Shown one piece after another: positions 6,928 through 13,959 of a stretch of 14,762 nt of DNA. This stretch comes from an uncultured Lachnospiraceae bacterium (GTDB taxonomy: Bacteria; Bacillota; Clostridia; Lachnospirales; Lachnospiraceae): positions 1-14,762 of the forward strand of contig CAJUFU010000072.1 of NCBI GenBank assembly GCA_910585555.1. The letters run 5' to 3'. Position numbers and translations under genes: made by a program. Each line of letters starts with the position of its first letter. The stretch's first letter is position 1. Below the pieces are notes generated by a model. That model was not told where the DNA came from and did no database searches. It was given only the letters and a program-made list of their open reading frames with translations.

Positions 6928-7746
6928 ATGAAAATAGGAGTTTCCATGGCAAGCTATGAAGGAAACAAAGGCCCTGTCTTGTTAAGCAGCGGTCCTTTAC
7001 GAAAGAAAATAGAGATGGCAAAGAAATTAGGCTATGATGGCGTGGATTTGTTCAGTAATGTGACACAGATTGAAGAAGCGCGTGAGGCAGGCCGGGTTTT
7101 TCGGGAGAATAACCTTGAAATAGCATTGATGGTAGCAACGACTCTATCTGCGGAGGGTGTGAACCTGACGGACCCGGATTTGGTGAAATGTGAAAACAGC
7201 GTACGCAGATATCAAGAACAGATTGACATTGCCCAGGCTATGGGGGCAAGGGGGATGCCGGTAGGATATCTGCGGGGAGACCGCATGGAAGGAATATCTG
7301 AGGATGCCTATGAAGAAAGACTGGCGCAGAGTCTGAGGCAGATAGAGGCATATGCCGGCCAAAGAGGCATTAAAATCTGGTTGGAGCCGGTGAATCGCTA
7401 TGAAATCAATACCATGAATTCTGCAGAGAAAACAAGGGAATTCCTGCGGAAATATGAGATCAGCAATGTGGGTCTGCTGTTGGATGTTTTCCATATGAAT
7501 ATAGAGGACAACGGTATCATTCCCACAATTCTGAAATGTAAGGGTTATATCGGACATGTACATCTTCCGGATAACCAAAGATATGCCTGTGGAAGCGGAT
7601 GTTTTGACTTTCAGGCGATTCTGGAAGCGCTAAAGGAGACAGGGTTTGACGGTTATGTATCGGTAGAGGCATTTCCGGTGTTTGGGGAATACGAGTCCGC
7701 CAGGATGAGTATTGAGACGTTGAAGGAAGCTTTAGCAGAGCAGTGA
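6928..7746 (+). CDS. TIM-barrel sugar epimerase/isomerase (AP-endonuclease-2 fold, ketose 3-epimerase-like)
   Basis: A 272-residue protein with AAGGAG before the ATG. The xylose-isomerase-like barrel is recognisable from the metal ligands expected of ketose 3-epimerases: Glu153 (LEPVNRYE), Asp186 (LLLDVFHMN), His212 (GHVHLPD) and Glu247 (SVEAFP). Glu159 and His189 sit in the usual substrate-binding places. From memory the spacing matches D-psicose 3-epimerase (Glu152, Asp185, His211, Glu246) shifted by one. The family contains ketose 3-epimerases, hydroxypyruvate and tetronate isomerases and inosose dehydratases, so the reaction is either C3 epimerisation or aldose/ketose-type isomerisation through an enediolate with a divalent metal. 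It lies 15 bases before the dehydrogenase, so the two probably act on successive intermediates. Confidence 0.88.
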   Translation: MKIGVSMASYEGNKGPVLLSSGPLRKKIEMAKKLGYDGVDLFSNVTQIEEAREAGRVFRENNLEIALMVATTLSAEGVNLTDPDLVKCENSVRRYQEQIDIAQAMGARGMPVGYLRGDRMEGISEDAYEERLAQSLRQIEAYAGQRGIKIWLEPVNRYEINTMNSAEKTREFLRKYEISNVGLLLDVFHMNIEDNGIIPTILKCKGYIGHVHLPDNQRYACGSGCFDFQAILEALKETGFDGYVSVEAFPVFGEYESARMSIETLKEALAEQ

Positions 7747-7761
7747 AAGGAGAAGAAAGAA

Positions 7762-8535
7762 ATGGATGAAAGACATTTATTTGAATGGCAGGGACAGAAA
7801 GTCATTGTGACAGGGGGTGCTTCCGGCATGGGCTATGAGACTGCAAGACTGTTTGGCCTATATGGAGCCAGGGTCTGCATCATTGATATTTCGGATAAGC
7901 TTGAAGAGACAGCGGATAAATTAAAAGAACTGACAGGGACAGATTACTATACGGTTCGCGCTGACCTATCTGACAGCAAGAACAGAAAGCGGGGGTTTGA
8001 GGAAGCTATGGCATGTCTTGAGAAAGAACTGGATGTGCTGGTGAACTGCGCGGGGATTCAGTATACCTGTGACAGTGTGGATTTTCCGGAAGAAGCATGG
8101 AAGAGGGTATTGTCTGTGAATCTGGATGCAGTCTTTGATTTGTCCCAGATGGCGGGGCGCATGATGCTCGCCAAAGGGCACGGTAAGATTATCAATTATG
8201 CATCCATGCTGAGTTATATTGGAGGATTTCGGGTTCCGGCATATGCAGCCTCTAAAGGCGCGGTGGTACAGCTGACCAAAGCCTTGTCCAACGAGTGGGC
8301 ATCTAAAGGAATCCAGGTCAATGCAGTGGCGCCGGGGTACATCATGACGCCCTTAAATCTGGCAAGTGGTTTCCCAGAGACAGAACGAGGCAGGTTTATC
8401 TTAAGCAGAATACCGGCAGGACGCTGGGGAGAGCCGGAGGAGATTGCGGCGGTGGTATTGTTTCTGGCAAGTCCGGCGGCAAGCTATATGACAGGTGCGG
8501 TGGTTCCGGTGGATGGCGGATTTGCGGCAAGTTAA
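7762..8535 (+). CDS. NAD-dependent short-chain dehydrogenase, KduD-like
   Basis: A 257-residue classical SDR. It has the TGGASGMG cofactor loop (17-24), an acidic residue at the end of the second strand (Asp42, favouring NAD over NADP), NCAG (95-98), catalytic Ser148 and the YAASK motif (Tyr161, Lys165), plus PGYIMTP and a C-terminal VDGGF. Segments such as IINYASMLSYIGG, NEWASKGIQVNAVAPGY and IPAGRWGEPEE closely resemble 2-dehydro-3-deoxy-D-gluconate 5-dehydrogenase (KduD) and 2-deoxygluconate/gluconate dehydrogenases. It would oxidise a secondary alcohol of a sugar or sugar acid, or reduce the ketone. KduI, KdgK and KdgA partners are absent, so KduD chemistry on uronates is not assured. A strong AAGGAG site precedes the ATG. 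Confidence 0.9.
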   Translation: MDERHLFEWQGQKVIVTGGASGMGYETARLFGLYGARVCIIDISDKLEETADKLKELTGTDYYTVRADLSDSKNRKRGFEEAMACLEKELDVLVNCAGIQYTCDSVDFPEEAWKRVLSVNLDAVFDLSQMAGRMMLAKGHGKIINYASMLSYIGGFRVPAYAASKGAVVQLTKALSNEWASKGIQVNAVAPGYIMTPLNLASGFPETERGRFILSRIPAGRWGEPEEIAAVVLFLASPAASYMTGAVVPVDGGFAAS

Positions 8536-8547
8536 GGAGGAGAGGAC

Positions 8548-9033
8548 ATGGATATGGCACAGGAAAAGACTTTAAGCCCAAAAGATATTTTTAACCATCC
8601 CATACAGGTGGGGGTGCTGGTCAGGGATCTGGATGCTTGTTTAGAGAAATTGGATAGGCTTCTGGGAATCGGCCCTTTCAGGATTGTGGATTATCCGCCT
8701 GCGGGGGAGGAGATGTTCCGGGAGTATCAGGGAAAGCAAGGGAACTTTAAGGCGAAGTTCTGCTTTTATCATCTGGGAAATATTGAACTGGAACTGATTC
8801 AGCCCTTAGAGGGGGAGAGTGTCTGGGAGGATTTCATAGTAAAACACGGCCCGGGGATTCATCATCTGAAATTTATGGTGCCGGAGTTTGAAGGCATCAA
8901 AGCGTATATGAGCGAACAGGGATATGAAATTTCCCAGCAGGGGGATGCAGTAGGTATCAACAAAGGCAGGGTATGGGCATACTACAATACCTATGAAGAT
9001 ATTGGTTTTGATGTGGAGATTATGAATCAATGA
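8548..9033 (+). CDS. VOC-superfamily (glyoxalase/methylmalonyl-CoA-epimerase-like) protein
   Basis: A 161-residue protein made of two beta-alpha-beta-beta-beta modules. The first opens HPIQVGVLVRDLDACLEKL and includes NIELELIQPLEG; the second includes GIHHLKFMVPEFEGIKAYM and ends IGFDVEIMN. Candidate metal ligands are Glu82, His105 or His106, and Glu157. Where a first-strand histidine is usual in methylmalonyl-CoA epimerase, Gln20 is found, with His17 nearby. The fold binds a divalent metal and handles enediolate-type intermediates in epimerases, glyoxalases and isomerases. It overlaps the kinase start by four bases (ATGA), so it is co-translated with it and probably serves the same pathway, perhaps as an epimerase. 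The substrate is unknown. Confidence 0.82.
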   Translation: MDMAQEKTLSPKDIFNHPIQVGVLVRDLDACLEKLDRLLGIGPFRIVDYPPAGEEMFREYQGKQGNFKAKFCFYHLGNIELELIQPLEGESVWEDFIVKHGPGIHHLKFMVPEFEGIKAYMSEQGYEISQQGDAVGINKGRVWAYYNTYEDIGFDVEIMNQ

Positions 9034-10571
9034 GTGAGAATCGTAAGTATTATCTGGCATTTGATATAGGAACAACCAATTGGAAGGCGGCGGTTTTTGA
9101 TGAAAATGGCGCACTGATTGATATGGAGCGTACGGCTGCCCGTACATATCAGGACGCTCAGGGATATAGCTGTTATGACCCGGAGGAAGTATGGCGCACA
9201 GCCTGCGATTTAAGCCGCAGGGTGATTGGCCGTACAGGCAGAAGGATTGCAGGGGTCTCCGTTACCAGCATGGCAGAGGCGGTAGTGCCCATTGACCGGG
9301 ATGGAAATACGGCGGGAAAGATGATCACCTGGTTCGATATACGTGCTATGGAACAGGCGAAACAGTTAAAGGAAATGTTCGGGGAGGAGCGCCTATATCG
9401 GATTACCGGACTGGATGTGAATCCCATATTTTCCCTGCCCAAGATACTGTGGATTAAGGAGCACTGCCCGCAGGTCTATGAGAAAACCCATAAATGGCTG
9501 CAGATGTCGGATTATATCCTCTTTCGCCTGACAGGGGAAGCGGTGACGGATTATACCCTGGCATCCAGGACCCTTGCCTTTGATGTGACGGCAAACAGAT
9601 GGTCGGAAGAGATATTGAATCGTGTGGGAGTTCCGATAGAGACTTTGCCGGCTATTTGGGAAAGCGGAACTGTGATTGGAAGAATCGGACAAGCAATAGA
9701 AGAACAGACCGGCATTCATGCCGGTGCGCTGGCAGTGGTGGGCGGTAATGACCATCCCTGCGCTTCCATTGCAGCAGGGGTTATCCATGGAGATAAGATT
9801 CTGGACAGTTCTGGCACGGCAGAGCCCTTTATCTATATATCCGCAAAGGGCGAGGCGCCATGCATGGAGTTTAGAGGACAGAGGACCTGCCGCTATCTTG
9901 AGAAGGACAGGTACGCGCTCTGGGGCGGTATCATATCATCCGGCGGCACTTTTAACTGGGCCTATGATACCTTTGTGTCATCCAGGGCTTTTGGGGTGGA
10001 GCAGAAGCCATATACGTATGAGGAAATTTTAGGACAACTTAGGGAAGTGACAGGGATTGAGAGCGGTCTGTTCTTCTATCCCCATCTGCGGGGTGCCGGG
10101 GCGCCCTATTGGAATCCCAAGATTACAGGCTCTTTTCTAGGCATCCGGGATATCCATACGTCGCGGCATATGTTAAGGGCGGTGCTTGAAGGGCTCAGTA
10201 TGCAGGCTAAGATGATTGTGGATATGGAGGAGAAGCTGGCAGGAAAGAAAGTGGATGCGCTGTGTGTGGTGGGAGGCGGTTCCCACAATATCCTGTGGCA
10301 GACTATCAAAGCAAGTGTTTTACAAAAACCGGTGGAACTCTGCTATGAAGCGGAGGCTACGGCTCTGGGGGCAGCCATGCTGGCCGCTGTGGGTGACGGC
10401 GTGTATGGGGATATCTCACAGGCGTCCGGGAAACTTGCCGCAGGCAACCGTCTGGTGGAACCTGATGAAGGATTGGTGAAGCGTTACCGGGGGCTGTATG
10501 AGCTCTATCGTGAGGGCTATGAACAGATGGAAACATTTAGTGAACGTATCTATGACGAGGTGAGAAGATGA
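9030..10571 (+). CDS. FGGY-family carbohydrate kinase
   Basis: A 513-residue kinase of usual FGGY length. The N-terminal domain opens LAFDIGTTNWKAAVFD (phosphate-binding DIGTT, 12-16) and carries WFDIRA (101-106), a family sugar-contact segment. The catalytic Asp is in GGNDHPCAS (Asp241), where the family has GG(H/N)D. The C-terminal ATP-binding domain shows GTAEPF, GGIISSGGTFNWA and CVVGGGSHNILWQTIKAS. It phosphorylates a sugar, ketose or polyol with ATP, and the substrate cannot be told from the sequence. Start ATGA overlaps the VOC gene, and its stop overlaps the aldolase start in the same way. That tight coupling supports the order: phosphorylation by this enzyme, then cleavage by the aldolase. 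The best functional reading is a ketose kinase. Confidence 0.93.
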   Translation: MSENRKYYLAFDIGTTNWKAAVFDENGALIDMERTAARTYQDAQGYSCYDPEEVWRTACDLSRRVIGRTGRRIAGVSVTSMAEAVVPIDRDGNTAGKMITWFDIRAMEQAKQLKEMFGEERLYRITGLDVNPIFSLPKILWIKEHCPQVYEKTHKWLQMSDYILFRLTGEAVTDYTLASRTLAFDVTANRWSEEILNRVGVPIETLPAIWESGTVIGRIGQAIEEQTGIHAGALAVVGGNDHPCASIAAGVIHGDKILDSSGTAEPFIYISAKGEAPCMEFRGQRTCRYLEKDRYALWGGIISSGGTFNWAYDTFVSSRAFGVEQKPYTYEEILGQLREVTGIESGLFFYPHLRGAGAPYWNPKITGSFLGIRDIHTSRHMLRAVLEGLSMQAKMIVDMEEKLAGKKVDALCVVGGGSHNILWQTIKASVLQKPVELCYEAEATALGAAMLAAVGDGVYGDISQASGKLAAGNRLVEPDEGLVKRYRGLYELYREGYEQMETFSERIYDEVRR

Positions 10572-11422
10572 GTCAGGTAAAACTGTCGGAACTATTACAG
10601 CAGGATTGTGGAACTTATGCGGTAGGCGCTTTCAATGTGCATACCACGGAATTTATCCAGGGTGTGGTAAACGCTGCCCAGGAAACTGGGCAGCCGGTCA
10701 TTCTGATGATTGCGGAAGGTGTACTTCGCTATGGCAGGATAGAGATACTTGGGGCGGCAGCCCTGGGAGCGGCAAGGATGAGCAAAGTGCCTGTAGCGGT
10801 GATGGTAGATCACGGAAAAGAGATTCCTTTGTTGAAGAAAGCGCTGCAGGCGGGAATGGATGTGATGTACGACGGTTCAGCCCTGCCCTTTCAGGAGAAC
10901 GTGGAGAATACCCGTTATATGGTGGAACTTGCCCACAGTCTGGGTCGTTGTGTGGAAGGGGAAATTGGTGCACTGGGACTTTCCGAAGACGGCGAGGAAG
11001 AACGGGAGCAGAAACTGACAACGGTGGAAGAGGCGGTGCAGTTTTATCGCGAGACCGGTGTGGATGTGCTGGCAGTCTCGGTAGGCAATGTGCATGGGTT
11101 CTATCGGGGAGAGGCGAAGATTGACCTGGAGCGGGCAGCGCAGATTGCAGAGGCCCTGAATCCCCTGCCTGTGGTAATGCATGGTGGTTCTGATATTCCG
11201 GAGGAGACTGTACGGGCAGCAGTGCGGGCGGGTATTCGCAAATATAATATAGCCACAGACCTAAAGCAGGCATATGCCGATAAAATGAGGCAGCTGGCGG
11301 CACAGGAACCACAATTGATACAGCCCTGGGAACTTTTTCCGCCGTTAGCCAAGGCGGTACAGGAAGTGACAGAGCGTAAAATCCGGCTTCTTGCCGAGCC
11401 TGCGAAGCAATTTCATTTTTAG
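10568..11422 (+). CDS. Class II (zinc) ketose-bisphosphate-type aldolase, GatY/KbaY/Fba family
   Basis: A 284-residue TIM-barrel aldolase, the typical length for GatY/KbaY and Gram-positive class II Fba. Visible motifs are GAFNVHTTEFIQGVV, the catalytic Asp81 with zinc ligand His82 (VDHGKE), MYDGSALPFQENVENT, Glu132 (EGEIG), zinc ligands His176 (GNVHGFY) and His205 (VMHGGSDIP), and the phosphate/DHAP segment KYNIATDLK (Asn227). Asp209 replaces the usual glycine of HGGSGIP. The enzyme cleaves a ketose phosphate to dihydroxyacetone phosphate plus an aldehyde, or runs the reverse. Its four-base overlap with the kinase gene implies it uses the kinase product. Which aldehyde is formed is the key unknown; sulfolactaldehyde or another acidic C3 is my speculation. 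Confidence 0.9.
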   Translation: MSQVKLSELLQQDCGTYAVGAFNVHTTEFIQGVVNAAQETGQPVILMIAEGVLRYGRIEILGAAALGAARMSKVPVAVMVDHGKEIPLLKKALQAGMDVMYDGSALPFQENVENTRYMVELAHSLGRCVEGEIGALGLSEDGEEEREQKLTTVEEAVQFYRETGVDVLAVSVGNVHGFYRGEAKIDLERAAQIAEALNPLPVVMHGGSDIPEETVRAAVRAGIRKYNIATDLKQAYADKMRQLAAQEPQLIQPWELFPPLAKAVQEVTERKIRLLAEPAKQFHF

Positions 11423-11438
11423 TAGAGGAGGAGCAGGG

Positions 11439-12926
11439 ATGAAAATAGCATTTGAATATGGACATGGAACCATGGAGGCATGCCTTCCGGATAACACCGA
11501 TATTTTTATTCCGGGAGAAACCGTGAAGGATCCTGATTATATACCGGAGAACCAATTAAAAGAGGCCTATCTGGAAAGTCTTGCCCATCCTATCGGTATG
11601 CCCAGATTATCGGAACTTGCCCACAAAGGGACAACAGTTACCTTCGTGGTCCCGGACAGGGTGAAAGGCGGGGAACAGGATACCAGCCACCGAAAACTGA
11701 GTATTCGTTATATCCTGGAGGAATTGTATGGCGCGGGTGTGGAGAAAAAGGATATCCTTTTTATTATCTCCAACGGTCTGCACCCAAGAAGTACGAAAGA
11801 GGATGCCAGGGCTCTTTTCGGAAAGGAATTGTTTGACCAGTTCTGGCATACCGGGCAGATTATCAGCCATGACAGCGAAGATCAGGAACATATGATAGAT
11901 TTGGGGACCACAAGAAGGGGAGACCCTGTCTTTATGAATAAATATGTCTATGACAGTGACCTGCCAATTCTGATTGGGCATGTACAGGGAAATCCTTACG
12001 GCGGTTATTCCGGTGGCTACAAGCATAGCGCTACCGGTATTACCAACTGGCGAAGCATTGCCAGCCATCATGTGCCATCCGTGATGCACCGCACCGATTT
12101 TACACCGGTTAACGGAGGCAGTCTGATGCGCACCAAATTTGACGAGATCAGTATGCATATGGAAGAGAAGATGGGACATCCCTTTTTCTGCTGTGATGCG
12201 GTTTTGGATACCGATTCCAGACAGATTGCCATCTTTTCCGGTTATGCGAAGGAGATGATGCCCTTAAGCTGGAAACTGGCAGATCAGAGAACCTATGTCC
12301 ATTGGGCACAGCAAAAATATGATGTGCTGGTGTTTGGTATGCCGCAGAAGTTTCACTATGGGGACGGTATGGGAACCAATCCGGTGATGATGATGCAGGC
12401 TTTAAGCGCTCAGGTGCTTCGGTTCAAACGGGTGATGAGTGACCGTTGCGTAATTATCTGTTCTTCTTTATGCAATGGGTTTTTCCACGATGAGAGATGG
12501 CCCTATCTGAGAGAACTGTATGAGTTGTTCCAGCATGATTATATGAATATACTTCCAGATTTGGACCGCTACGGAGAATATTTTGCCACCAATGAGGACT
12601 ATATCAGAAAGTATCGCTTTACCAATGCCTTTCATCCCTTTCACGGATTCAGCATGATATCCTGTGGCCATATTGCGGAGATGAATACAGCGGCCATCTA
12701 TATTGTGGGGGCCCAGGAGCCTGGCTATGCAAGAGGGATGGGGCTTAAGACACGGGCAACCTTTGAGGAGGCGCTTGAGGATGCCAGGAAGAAATTCGTG
12801 GAAAAGAACCCGTCCATACTGGCACTTCCGCTCACTTTCAAAAAATCTGCCGTGCACCTGTGTATGAAGAATCCCGCCGAGGACGGCATGGATGCCTACG
12901 GACACCAGACTGGCTGTATGGGGTAA
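11439..12926 (+). CDS. LarA homologue (nickel-pincer 2-hydroxyacid racemase/epimerase family, DUF2088)
   Basis: The start is ATG at 11439 with GAGGAGG upstream; an in-frame ATG at 11391 lies inside the aldolase gene. The product is 495 residues, longer than lactate racemase LarA (about 424). Aligned by eye to LarA, the nickel-pincer lysine is Lys195 (GYSGGYK), the nickel-binding His200 equivalent is His211, and catalytic His108 matches His115 (SNGLHPRST). Where LarA has the second catalytic base His174, this protein has Asn185 (VQGNPYGGY), with a histidine four residues earlier (His181). The substrate-carboxylate Arg75 region is altered (PDRVKGG). It probably epimerises or racemises a 2-hydroxy acid, or does a related hydride-transfer reaction. 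The cofactor-making LarB/LarC/LarE genes are not in this window. Confidence 0.82.
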   Translation: MKIAFEYGHGTMEACLPDNTDIFIPGETVKDPDYIPENQLKEAYLESLAHPIGMPRLSELAHKGTTVTFVVPDRVKGGEQDTSHRKLSIRYILEELYGAGVEKKDILFIISNGLHPRSTKEDARALFGKELFDQFWHTGQIISHDSEDQEHMIDLGTTRRGDPVFMNKYVYDSDLPILIGHVQGNPYGGYSGGYKHSATGITNWRSIASHHVPSVMHRTDFTPVNGGSLMRTKFDEISMHMEEKMGHPFFCCDAVLDTDSRQIAIFSGYAKEMMPLSWKLADQRTYVHWAQQKYDVLVFGMPQKFHYGDGMGTNPVMMMQALSAQVLRFKRVMSDRCVIICSSLCNGFFHDERWPYLRELYELFQHDYMNILPDLDRYGEYFATNEDYIRKYRFTNAFHPFHGFSMISCGHIAEMNTAAIYIVGAQEPGYARGMGLKTRATFEEALEDARKKFVEKNPSILALPLTFKKSAVHLCMKNPAEDGMDAYGHQTGCMG

Positions 12927-12929
12927 GTT

Positions 12930-13733
12930 ATGATGGATGGTATGATTCTGGTGTTTTTTCTGATCAGTATACTGTCCTCTGCGGCAGGCTCTATCTGCGG
13001 TATTGGCGGTGGGGTAATCATGAAACCGGTTTTGGATGCGGCTGAGATTATGAGCGTATCCGGAATCAGTTTCCTGTCTGGATGTACAGTGCTTGCCATG
13101 TCAATCGTTTCCGTGTATAAAAACATGCATGGCAAAAGGGTGCCATTGCAGCTGCAGACAGTTGTGATTCTGGCTATAGGGGCGGCAGCAGGCGGCGTGA
13201 TGGGAAAAGTTTTGTTTCAGATGCTCAAACATGTGGTTGGCAACGAAAATCTGGTGGGCATGGTACAGGCTGTGGTGCTGGCGGTAATCACACTGGGGAC
13301 ACTGCTCTATACGGTCTGTAAACGGAGGATACATACACTGCAGTGCAGACAGTCGTGGATTGTATTCCTGATTGGTCTGCTTCTGGGAATCCTGTCCAGT
13401 TTTCTGGGAATCGGGGGAGGACCTATCAATATCGTAGTGTTGGAATATTTCTTTTCCATGAGGGTGAAAGAGGCGGCGCCAAGTTCCCTGTTTGTAATTA
13501 TGTTCTCCCAGGCGGCAGGGCTGACGCAGACTCTGTTAAGTGGCTCGCTGCCGCCAGTACCGCCGGCCTTTCTGGCTGTCATGATAGCGGGCGGTATAAC
13601 CGGTGGCATGATTGGCAGCCGGGTCAGCAGAAAGTTGGAAGAACGAATGGTGAATCGCCTGTTTGTAATGCTGATGGCAATAATTGTGGGAATCAGTATC
13701 CGCAACGCTGTGATATTTTGTGGCGGGATGTGA
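12930..13733 (+). CDS. TSUP (TauE/SafE-family) membrane protein 2, putative anion exporter
   Basis: A 267-residue membrane protein starting three bases after the LarA homologue stop, with only a weak GGGG-type ribosome site, so it is probably coupled to it. It shows the classic duplicated TSUP signatures SICGIGGGVIMKPVLD (about 21-36) and SFLGIGGGPINIVVLEYFF (about 156-174), and ends in a membrane helix. It fits the TauE/SafE family more typically than the first TSUP gene. It likely carries a small organic or sulfur-containing anion. Because it closes the operon after the 2-hydroxyacid racemase homologue, export of a 2-hydroxy-acid product or sulfite is the main inference. Uptake cannot be excluded. 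Confidence 0.9.
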   Translation: MMDGMILVFFLISILSSAAGSICGIGGGVIMKPVLDAAEIMSVSGISFLSGCTVLAMSIVSVYKNMHGKRVPLQLQTVVILAIGAAAGGVMGKVLFQMLKHVVGNENLVGMVQAVVLAVITLGTLLYTVCKRRIHTLQCRQSWIVFLIGLLLGILSSFLGIGGGPINIVVLEYFFSMRVKEAAPSSLFVIMFSQAAGLTQTLLSGSLPPVPPAFLAVMIAGGITGGMIGSRVSRKLEERMVNRLFVMLMAIIVGISIRNAVIFCGGM

Positions 13734-13877
13734 TATTTTAAGAAAATAATATTTGCATGGTTAGAGAATCTGATCATATCACACTTGTAGGTAATATTCT
13801 GATGAAAAAGCACAAGGATGCAGGTGTGGATGCAGGTGAAGGGAGTGGCAGTTTATACATATAAGGAAAGAGTCGTA

Positions 13878-13923
13878 TTGTGCTCCGAAGATTCCCGTAT
13901 TATAATTGAAATATTCATAATAC
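13878..13923 (+). promoter_or_regulatory. Candidate promoter with overlapping inverted repeat for the second aldolase gene
   Basis: The 226-base gap 13734-13959 holds no convincing gene. It contains a perfect TATAAT (13901-13906) 17 bases after TTGTGC (13878-13883, three of six to TTGACA). A 7-bp inverted repeat GTATTAT (13897-13903) / ATAATAC (13917-13923), centre-to-centre 20 bp, overlaps the -10 and the start site. This looks like an operator for a dimeric regulator, unlike the CG-centred site upstream of the main operon. The last gene may therefore be regulated separately. Confidence 0.45.
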
Positions 13924-13959
13924 TATGGCATTTACTATATCACTACAAAGGAGCAAATC

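Noticed and set aside
10698..11555. A 285-codon open frame on the minus strand opposite the class II aldolase
   Set aside because: Proline- and serine-rich product with no family features and fully antisense to a clear enzyme gene; a shadow frame.
13733..13756. AT-only imperfect inverted repeat after the second TSUP gene, considered as a terminator
   Set aside because: Needs an interruption to pair, has no GC in the stem and no T-tract, so a terminator cannot be supported.
13815..13838. Two tandem 12-base units (AGGATGCAGGTG, TGGATGCAGGTG)
   Set aside because: Only two copies with one mismatch and no structural context; too weak to call a functional repeat.
13757..13864. A 35-codon plus-strand open frame (begins MVRESDHITLVGN) in the gap before the fuculose-aldolase-type gene
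   Set aside because: No ribosome binding site, low complexity at its end, and no recognisable family; most likely chance.
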